A stretch of DNA of 18,307 nucleotides. Origin: CAYPLH01 sp964411505 (lineage in GTDB: Bacteria > Bacillota > Clostridia > CAYPLH01 > DUMO01). Shown piece by piece: positions 12,998 through 18,307 of the stretch. The translations under genes and the position numbers were made by a program. The stretch is from assembly GCA_964411505.1 (NCBI GenBank), contig CAYPLH010000071.1, positions 1 to 18,307 on the forward strand, read 5' to 3'. Numbering within the stretch: position 1 is the first letter of the stretch; every line of letters starts with the position of its first letter. Under the pieces are notes generated by a model. That model worked only from the letters and a program-made list of their open reading frames with translations, was not told where the DNA came from and ran no database searches.

Positions 12998-13591
12998 CTA
13001 CAGTGTTTTGCGCATTACAACCACACCATCCTGTTCTGCAACGGGTACGAATCCTAATTTATCATACAGTCTTGCAGGACCCTTAAAGTCCATATCATAC
13101 CGTCCTTTTCGTATGTGTACATAACCTTCAACAGCCTCAAAGCCTTCTGCTTTGGCATCGGCAATTACCCTCTCTAAAAGAGCAGTTGACACACCCTTAC
13201 TTCGATATTCAGGGGCAATCGAAAAGCAGACAACCGACATTGTTTTACCGATAACGGTTCCCCTTGCAAAGTCCGGGACAAACTGATAACGGTTTTTGAC
13301 GTATTCATTCATATCTCTGGCGTTGCACCAACCGATGACGGTATCATCATAAAACGCCAGATATCCATGAATTTTCCCCTCGTCCAGCATCTTTACTGCA
13401 TGACGGCGAATCGTTCCTTTGATATCCCCAGCAAACTCTCTCACCATTTGGTCGATTTCATCAGAGGTCTGCATTGGACTGGTACAGTAGCAGGGACCAT
13501 TTGTATCGGTTTCTGAAAACGCCCGATTGTCAAAATAATCGAGATAGGCAGGAATAAGGTCTGTGGTTAGAGGTTCAATTATAATATTCAT
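12998..13591 (-). CDS. GNAT family N-acetyltransferase
   Basis: The 197-residue protein has the GNAT fold. GWCNARD (near residue 87) leads into the conserved core SVVCFSIAPEYRSKGVSTAL, whose RSKGVS loop is the (R/Q)xxGx(G/A) acetyl-CoA site with Ser in the last place. ARLYDKLGFVPV closes the domain. A Cys-containing N-terminal segment (NGPCYCTS, residues 31-38) is common in a subgroup of clostridial GNATs. The ATG overlaps the stop of the small gene before it by 4 nt, with GGAGG 10 nt upstream. The substrate is unknown; the operon setting points to a small molecule or peptide. Confidence 0.92.
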   Translation of the reverse strand: MNIIIEPLTTDLIPAYLDYFDNRAFSETDTNGPCYCTSPMQTSDEIDQMVREFAGDIKGTIRRHAVKMLDEGKIHGYLAFYDDTVIGWCNARDMNEYVKNRYQFVPDFARGTVIGKTMSVVCFSIAPEYRSKGVSTALLERVIADAKAEGFEAVEGYVHIRKGRYDMDFKGPARLYDKLGFVPVAEQDGVVVMRKTL

Positions 13592-13791
13592 AATGCATTA
13601 TCCTCCATTCTATTCTCATAAATAAATTTTACATGAGGTAAATCACACTTCACAGGAAACTCAATTTCTTTGATATGTAATTCATTTTTGTCGATAGTAT
13701 ATTTACCCGTGTGTGAATGATATTGGATGTTGCTTTGTTCCGGCAAGACAAATGATAAAGCTGACTGTGATATTATATTGTCAGTTTTCAA
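13588..13791 (-). CDS. Small hypothetical protein (67 aa) in the GNAT operon
   Basis: The start is TTG at 13791, placed about 5 nt after GAGGTGA and 9 nt after the stop of the GNAT gene before it. The stop overlaps the next GNAT start by 4 nt. The product is soluble and mixed in composition, with an alternating beta-like pattern (IQYHSHTGKYTIDK, HIKEIEFPVKCD). I do not recognise a family. The tight coupling on both sides argues that it is expressed. It could be the 3' remnant of a longer gene, because the N-terminus (MKTDNIISQS) is not typical of a domain start. Confidence 0.5.
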   Translation of the reverse strand: MKTDNIISQSALSFVLPEQSNIQYHSHTGKYTIDKNELHIKEIEFPVKCDLPHVKFIYENRMEDNAL

Positions 13792-13800
13792 GTTCTCACC

Positions 13801-14193
13801 TCAATCCATTTCATACGTCTGCATTTGACCACAAAGCATAGGATAAAAGCCAAAGCGCTTGTAAAACGGCAGCAGCTTTTCTTCAAATACAACTGAAATC
13901 ATATAGATTTTTCTTTCTTTTAAATAAGCAATTGTCCTATTCATAAGCTCTGTTCCGATACCCTTCCCTTGATATTGGGGATGTATCATCAGATCCTGGA
14001 TATATGCATCTGTAACGCTATTTGAAACAGTGTCAATATATCCAATAAGCTTTTCCCCGTCATATACACTAATGCGAAAATAAGAAGTCATAAGCTCATT
14101 TTCATAACAACTCTCCATTCGGTTCCAGCCAACCGCTTCACGTAGATCAGCTATCTGCTTTGCAGAAGTCGGAGCGTTTACAACATAATTCAT
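13801..14193 (-). CDS. GNAT family N-acetyltransferase (small)
   Basis: The 130-residue single-domain GNAT carries a textbook acetyl-CoA loop, QYQGKGIGTELM, near residues 73-84, after IQDLMIHP. It ends with FEEKLLPFYKRFGF, the last strand-helix pair of the fold. GGGAG lies 9 nt before the ATG, overlapping the 3' end of the Nudix gene, which ends 3 nt upstream. The length is complete for the small GNAT class. The substrate is unknown. Confidence 0.93.
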   Translation of the reverse strand: MNYVVNAPTSAKQIADLREAVGWNRMESCYENELMTSYFRISVYDGEKLIGYIDTVSNSVTDAYIQDLMIHPQYQGKGIGTELMNRTIAYLKERKIYMISVVFEEKLLPFYKRFGFYPMLCGQMQTYEMD

Positions 14194-14196
14194 ATG

Positions 14197-14685
14197 TCAA
14201 TTCTCCCTATATACAAAATGTTTAACACCTTCATTAATGTGTTCCATCAGTTCAGTTGCATTGCTTGGATATACTTCTACATTCTTAAATTTATCAAGAG
14301 GAATCCAATGGAATTCAATATCAAAATCTCGTCCTTCAATGTGCTCGTGAACAATGAATTTTCCATCAAGCGGTATCTGTGCCTCATCTGTAAGTTCAAT
14401 TATGTAATAAAGACAAATTTGATGGCAGGGCTTATTGCCCCATGTGAAGAATATTTCAGCAACCCACTTGATCTCCTTTACATTAATGTCTGCACCGATT
14501 TCCTCTTTGAATTCACGAATTAAAGTTTCTTCGTTTGTTTCACCAAATTTTACATGCCCGCCGGGAAAGGCATACCCTGCGTCATTGATTGGTTTTTGCA
14601 GCAGTACCTTGTCATTATGAATAAGAATTCCGGCAACGCGGTAGCTGAATACATAATTCTCTGTTTTGAAAATAATATCGGACAT
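14197..14685 (-). CDS. Nudix hydrolase
   Basis: The 162-residue protein contains a complete Nudix box at residues 43-65 (G43-x5-E49-x7-R57-E58-F59-x-E61-E62-x-G64), preceded by YAFPGG. These enzymes cleave nucleoside diphosphates linked to another group, using Mg2+ held by the box glutamates. The start is ATG 14685, one nt after the carboxypeptidase stop, with GGGG 9 nt upstream. A TTG at 14706 lies inside the previous gene without a ribosome site and is rejected. The partners (S66 peptidase, GNATs) would fit processing of a nucleotide-linked toxic compound, but the substrate cannot be read from sequence. Confidence 0.93.
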   Translation of the reverse strand: MSDIIFKTENYVFSYRVAGILIHNDKVLLQKPINDAGYAFPGGHVKFGETNEETLIREFKEEIGADINVKEIKWVAEIFFTWGNKPCHQICLYYIIELTDEAQIPLDGKFIVHEHIEGRDFDIEFHWIPLDKFKNVEVYPSNATELMEHINEGVKHFVYREN

Positions 14686-14686
14686 A

Positions 14687-15733
14687 TTACTCAACCCCAC
14701 TTTCAACTATGGAAAAAGTCTTATTATCACAGTCAATTTCAGCCATTGCTCCATAAGGTAAAATGCAGATGGGAGATGTATGCCCAAAGTTCATGTTGGC
14801 GACTATCGGCAAATTGTAAAGGCCAAAATTTTCATTTACAACAGACAACACCGCTTTCTTGTGTTGATCGAAGCTCTGACAACTACACAGTTTCCCAATA
14901 ATTATACCTTTTAATTTTTGTAATGCACCAATGTTACCAAGCCACATTAGAAAATCAGCAAGTTGTTCCGGTGAAAAAAATTCAGCAATATCTTCAATGA
15001 ACAGTATTATACCATCGAGGTCATCTGTAATAGCTTCCGGCAGTGTATCTTTCAATATTCCTTCAAGCGCACATAACCCTGTATGCCCGCCAAATAGTCT
15101 GCCCTTTACCACGCCACTGCCTTGTATCCACAAATAGCCATTATCACGATAATATGTTTTTGACTCATTTTTATTAGTATAATTATTTTCATCACAGCTG
15201 AAATCATTAGATGGCTCGATAATACCTATAGGATTATTATCAAACAAGACTTTTTCAAACCACTTTTGGCTATATAGATGATAACTTGGAGTTTCTGCAA
15301 TAATCGGAAGTAGATTATGTCCGTAAAAGGTCGATAGCCCTATCCTATAACAAAGCAGATGAATATTCATCACATCAGAATAACCAATGAATATTTTAGG
15401 GTTCTGCCTTATAATATCAGTATTAATATATGGGATAATCCTAATGCAATCATTTCCTCCTATGTTGGCAATGATCGCTTTAATTTCTTTATTTTCAAAT
15501 GCCCACATAATGTCTTCCGCGCGAGTCTTTGGATTTTCTCTTAAGTAATCAGTGCCCTTTATAGAATTTGGTGCAGGTATAACGGCAAGTCCATGAACAT
15601 CTTCAAGCCGTTTTTTGCCAAGATAATAACGCCATAAAACATCTCTATCGCCAGCAATTCCCAGCGCAGGACTTACAGTTGCAACTTTATCGCCTTTATT
15701 AAGTTTCTGTGGCTTTATTAAGCGATTCATCAT
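14687..15733 (-). CDS. S66 family LD-carboxypeptidase (LdcA/MccF-like)
   Basis: The 348-residue protein has the S66 Ser-Glu-His triad: S119 in FIGYSD, E247 in LFIED and H318 in NFGHTSP. IGGND (near residue 92) and GVVKGRLFGGHTG (207-219) are also family hallmarks. S66 enzymes either trim D-Ala from muropeptides (LdcA) or cleave the nucleotide-peptide antibiotic microcin C and relatives (MccF immunity proteins). The start is ATG 15733, 6 nt after AGAGGT; a GTG at 15748 overlaps that site. It is the first gene of a seven-gene operon rich in acetyltransferases, which leans toward the MccF-like detoxifying role, though this is inference. There is no signal peptide, so it is cytosolic. Confidence 0.92.
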   Translation of the reverse strand: MMNRLIKPQKLNKGDKVATVSPALGIAGDRDVLWRYYLGKKRLEDVHGLAVIPAPNSIKGTDYLRENPKTRAEDIMWAFENKEIKAIIANIGGNDCIRIIPYINTDIIRQNPKIFIGYSDVMNIHLLCYRIGLSTFYGHNLLPIIAETPSYHLYSQKWFEKVLFDNNPIGIIEPSNDFSCDENNYTNKNESKTYYRDNGYLWIQGSGVVKGRLFGGHTGLCALEGILKDTLPEAITDDLDGIILFIEDIAEFFSPEQLADFLMWLGNIGALQKLKGIIIGKLCSCQSFDQHKKAVLSVVNENFGLYNLPIVANMNFGHTSPICILPYGAMAEIDCDNKTFSIVESGVE

Positions 15734-15744
15734 TTGACTACCTC

Positions 15745-15874
15745 TCACTTATACACAATCTCATACGGTTCATCATTTTCACCATTTCTTCCCACTCACG
15801 ACAAGAATTGTGGTTGTTGAAACATCCAATAATTTCTCGCCATCATTATATTGTTTAATCCGCTTATCAACCGT
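15745..15874 (-). pseudogene. 3' remnant of an unknown gene ahead of the operon
   Basis: On the minus strand a frame reads VDKRIKQYNDGEKLLDVSTT and ILVVSGK. A switch of frame near 15785-15795 then gives RNGENDEPYEIVYK and a stop at 15745-15747, just inside the leader of the S66 gene. The two halves read like one protein C-terminus broken by a small indel. A stop lies just upstream and there is no start. I do not recognise the family. It suggests the operon once had another gene in front. Confidence 0.35.
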
Positions 15875-15923
15875 TTATTTATAAAATTAAATAAATTGCC
15901 ACCTCATGGATAATATTGGATTT

Positions 15924-15952
15924 AATATATCATACAGAAATATTGGGTACAA
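15924..15952 (-). promoter_or_regulatory. Weak candidate promoter for the seven-gene operon
   Basis: On the minus strand TTGTAC (15947-15952), 17 nt and TATATT (15924-15929) have the right spacing, but the -35 box is poor. It is the best match I see in the 15,748-16,011 gap, which is otherwise AT-rich and holds only the gene remnant at 15745-15874. Confidence 0.25.
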
Positions 15953-16011
15953 TACCTTGCCTAAATAAATCACATAATTTAACTGATGTTTATAATAATA
16001 CTTGACACAAA

Positions 16012-16335
16012 GTCCTTACCGACATCGACAAGCGGCTTGCCGAACTGCAGGCGGAGCTTTTAAAGCTGGCAAACACCAAAGCCGACTACACGGAGACTGG
16101 CGATGAGATTCACCGACTGCGTGACCAAAAGCAAAAGCTACAGCTTGAAAACGTCAACCGCGACGAGCTGAAAAACCGGATTGCCGACATGGGGGCTTTT
16201 CTGAAAGAACAGCCCACCGCCATCGCCGAATACGACGAACCGCTTGTCCGACGGCTGATTGAAAAGGTTAACATATACGAGGAAAAATTCATCGTGCAAT
16301 TTAAATCCGGCGTGACCGTGGAGGCAGATGAATAA
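16012..16335 (+). pseudogene. C-terminal fragment of a large serine recombinase
   Basis: A 107-codon frame without a start codon reads from VLTDIDKRLAELQAELLKLA to SGVTVEADE. The first half is the coiled-coil region typical of serine recombinases of Tn4451/ICE-type elements, and LVRRLIEKVNIYEEKFIVQF near the end is their conserved C-terminal strand pair. The catalytic resolvase domain and DNA-binding part are missing. The fragment is clearly GC-richer than the AT-rich flanks, which marks it as imported. Its left edge (about 16,010) is abrupt; its own terminator follows at 16347. Confidence 0.85.
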
Positions 16336-16346
16336 ACTTGAAAACG

Positions 16347-16391
16347 AACAAGGCACTCTACGAAAAATAAAACGCAGGGTGCCTTGTTTTG
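16347..16391 (+). terminator. Rho-independent-type terminator of the recombinase remnant
   Basis: AACAAGGCAC (16347-16356) and GTGCCTTGTT (16379-16388) form a perfect 10-bp stem with a 22-nt loop, followed by TT. It lies 11 nt after the recombinase stop. It may also serve the convergent sigma/anti-sigma operon, since AA pairs with TT at the base on either strand. Confidence 0.65.
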
Positions 16392-16469
16392 CTGTGGTTA
16401 AAATGGGAACTCAATTATAATTATGGATAAGGTGTGTTTTAAACATACCGCTCATTTCTGCAAATTACA

Positions 16470-17768
16470 TTATTTCTTAATCTGCTGCAGAATTTCAAAC
16501 ACCGCTTCAGGTGTAGCACCTTTTACGTTGAGCTCCACCAAGGTATCTCCATACAATACACTAAACCGCATTCGGTGCCCTTGCTCGTCACCTGAATCCG
16601 AAACTTCATAAGTCCGTGCTCGTACAGTATCGAGTATCAACTCATCAATCAAGAAAATTGGATTATCCACGATTTCGCGTAATTCGTCAGGTACAGAATC
16701 AGCTCGTGGAATTGGATAAAGTGCAAAGTCATAATTTTTAGTATCAGTAATATGAGTAATACGTGTTTTATCATTATCCTTTAACAGCGAGACTTTCCAG
16801 CTAATATAACTCATGTCCTTTGTCCAGTTGACAGACAGTGTGTTTCGCTCCTGATTGATAAATCGGTTTGCGTTCTCGAGACCAAATCCTTTAGGGAGAG
16901 TTTCAGGTATATACATACCGAAATCGGCGTCTGCTCGAGCTTCAGCAAGACTAAGGGAATCATTACGCAACTCCGGTATGACAGGATTAAATACATCAAG
17001 ATCGGCAGCACCTCCTTTAATTAGGAGACCAATAATCTCTGATATCTCGTTCTTAACAACTTCCTCATCTACTTTTGCTCCGCTAAGTTCCACATAATAG
17101 GCTACATCTGAAAGCTTGAAAGTCGCAAAATAGATGATATTCTTAAGCCCTTTACTATTCGGTTCTGTCTCAAAATAACCTGCTGTTACCGGTGTCCCAA
17201 AGACGTCTGAGGCTTTTGTTTCAACGCCAAACCCATAATCAAGCACAACTTCACCTGGTGCAAGCTGGATATATGTCTTGAGTCCAGCGTCAGCTACGGC
17301 ATTGGCATCTATATTGTATAAAGAGGCTCCACTTTTATTGCTTTTAAAATTAACTGTTGCTGTAATGCCGTGTGTCCCCGTCAGTCTGGGAAAAACCGCC
17401 CTTAACTCTTCGTCAGTCAGTTCCTGCCAGAAATGACCTCGAATACCGATATCAGTTTTGGCTATGGACTGAGAATCAGCTTCATTGAAATACAAAGTGT
17501 ATTTGCTTGAAGAGTCAGGCACAGGTGTGATCGTACCAGGCTCTAAGACAAGTGGGTTATTGCCCGGTGTCGGAGCTACATCGTGTTGCGTTAACTTTGA
17601 TATTGTAAAAACTCCAAGTAAAACCACCGCAAGGCAAGCAAAGGCTGCGGTATAGCGCTTGATCATAATAGGCCAACGTTTAGGTCTGCCTTCGGTACGT
17701 GACATGATTTTTTCGTGTAATGTATTCGAAACCATTATTTTATCCATGTATTTGTTATATGCTTTCAT
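16470..17768 (-). CDS. Membrane-anchored anti-sigma factor with large extracytoplasmic domain
   Basis: The 432-residue protein has a short cytosolic N-terminus (about 38 residues), one membrane helix (about 39-57, YTAAFACLAVVLLGVFTISK) and a long outside domain of about 370 residues. The C-terminal part (VLYGDTLVELNVKGATPEAV) resembles DUF4367-type domains of Firmicute anti-sigma factors. The start is the second ATG (17768), 6 nt after GGAGG; the ATG two codons earlier abuts that site. It overlaps the sigma gene by 14 nt, so the two are coupled. It presumably holds the ECF sigma factor at the membrane until an envelope signal. No zinc-binding HxxxCxxC is seen in the short cytosolic part. Confidence 0.85.
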   Translation of the reverse strand: MKAYNKYMDKIMVSNTLHEKIMSRTEGRPKRWPIMIKRYTAAFACLAVVLLGVFTISKLTQHDVAPTPGNNPLVLEPGTITPVPDSSSKYTLYFNEADSQSIAKTDIGIRGHFWQELTDEELRAVFPRLTGTHGITATVNFKSNKSGASLYNIDANAVADAGLKTYIQLAPGEVVLDYGFGVETKASDVFGTPVTAGYFETEPNSKGLKNIIYFATFKLSDVAYYVELSGAKVDEEVVKNEISEIIGLLIKGGAADLDVFNPVIPELRNDSLSLAEARADADFGMYIPETLPKGFGLENANRFINQERNTLSVNWTKDMSYISWKVSLLKDNDKTRITHITDTKNYDFALYPIPRADSVPDELREIVDNPIFLIDELILDTVRARTYEVSDSGDEQGHRMRFSVLYGDTLVELNVKGATPEAVFEILQQIKK

Positions 17769-18246
17769 AATCATCCTCCTTTAAAACGGACTTAAGCCTT
17801 TGACGGGCGCGGGTTAAGTGACTTCTTACTGTAGATTCCTTTTGCCCAGTCAACTTAGAAATATCCTTAATGGAATAACCCTCATAGTAAAACAAATGAA
17901 TGACGGTTCGATATTTCGATGGCAGCGCCATGATTTGCTCCAGTAATTCATGTTGCTCCGGCTCTGAAGCTGGGTAGGATTCAATAAGGGGAACTATTCG
18001 CTTACGCCAAGGGGATCGCAATCGGCTATTGCAGAGGTTTACGGTTACTCTTATGAGCCAAGCTTTTTCATGCTCTTCCGATTCAAATTCAGGAGCTTTC
18101 TCATAAGCACATAAAAATGCTTCTTGCACTATGTCCTCGGCATCGGACATGTTTCCTGTAATAGCAAGTGCAGTGCGATATAGTCTATTTTCATGTTTTG
18201 TTACAACTGCTTCAAAGTCCTCCGGCCGATAGGACTTATATACCAT
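17755..18246 (-). CDS. ECF RNA polymerase sigma factor
   Basis: The 163-residue sigma factor has region 2 (YRTALAITGNMSDAEDIVQE, near residues 24-43), a short linker and region 4 (SIKDISKLTGQKESTVRSHL, near 126-145). This is the SigW/SigV-like ECF layout of Firmicutes. The ATG at 18246 is preceded by a weak GGTGA site; a GTG nine bases earlier overlaps it. The AT-rich upstream DNA to the window edge has several TATAA-like boxes, and I cannot pick an autoregulated ECF promoter with confidence. It is followed by its anti-sigma gene with a 14-nt overlap. The regulon is unknown. Confidence 0.93.
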   Translation of the reverse strand: MVYKSYRPEDFEAVVTKHENRLYRTALAITGNMSDAEDIVQEAFLCAYEKAPEFESEEHEKAWLIRVTVNLCNSRLRSPWRKRIVPLIESYPASEPEQHELLEQIMALPSKYRTVIHLFYYEGYSIKDISKLTGQKESTVRSHLTRARQRLKSVLKEDDYESI

Positions 18247-18307
18247 TTGCTTCACCGTTATACAAAACTTATAAAACTCTATAAAAACATTATAAAAGTT
18301 AATGTTT

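Noticed and set aside
15905..15970. Short plus-strand peptide frame MDNIGFNISYRNIGYNTLPK
   Set aside because: There is no Shine-Dalgarno site or family resemblance; too short to support.
1..18307. CRISPR arrays, tRNA or rRNA genes, known riboswitches
   Set aside because: I saw no regularly spaced repeats with unique spacers, no tRNA cloverleaf and no recognisable riboswitch core on either strand by eye.

Overview
The window looks like chromosomal DNA of a low-GC Gram-positive anaerobe, most likely a member of the Clostridia. The base composition is AT-rich, Shine-Dalgarno sites are strong (AAGGAG/GGAGG), promoters are of the sigma-A type, and the Mrp/NBP35 - DUF134 - DUF5320 - NifX-like cluster is typical of anaerobic Firmicutes. 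Species cannot be told from sequence alone. Much of the window is accessory DNA. It carries many gene scars and mobile-element remnants but no complete transposase or recombinase.

Left part (1-2,700): a DUF998 membrane protein on the minus strand is followed by a block of about 1.9 kb bounded by a near-perfect 35-bp inverted repeat (729-763 and 2655-2689). The left arm carries three copies of a 17-bp motif, as IS21-type ends do, but no transposase lies between the arms. Inside are two tiny coupled unknown genes (minus) and an XRE regulator coupled to a four-helix membrane protein (plus) behind a perfect TTGACA-17-TATAAT promoter.

2,702-4,500: an operon on the minus strand encodes a DUF5320 Gly-rich protein, a DUF134 (UPF0251) regulator, an Mrp/NBP35 P-loop Fe-S carrier and a NifX/NafY-type protein cut off after 34 codons where the right arm of the inverted repeat begins. 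Its promoter contains two copies of a palindromic 13-bp site, a good candidate operator for the DUF134 protein.

4,500-9,000: a decayed gene, a Na/Pi-cotransporter with a PhoU-like tail, a heptamer tandem repeat, a fragment of a large serine recombinase, and a two-gene unit (CPBP membrane protease, then a CbrA/geranylgeranyl-reductase-like flavoprotein).

9,000-11,000: small unknown genes, a probably truncated transposase-associated protein, and an AbiEi-type antitoxin without its AbiEii toxin. A DUF3788 gene has lost its 3' end and is joined to the 3' half of a YlmD-like (laccase-domain) gene.

10,931-15,733: seven tightly packed genes on the minus strand, mostly overlapping or 1-10 nt apart. 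They are an MccF/LdcA-like S66 carboxypeptidase, a Nudix hydrolase, a GNAT, a small unknown, a second GNAT, an AAC(6')-like GNAT fused to a terpenoid-cyclase-like domain, and DUF3788. This looks like a small-molecule modification or resistance operon and is the most intriguing functional unit here.

15,745-18,307: a gene tail remnant, a GC-richer C-terminal fragment of a serine recombinase with its terminator, and an ECF sigma factor with its one-pass membrane anti-sigma partner.
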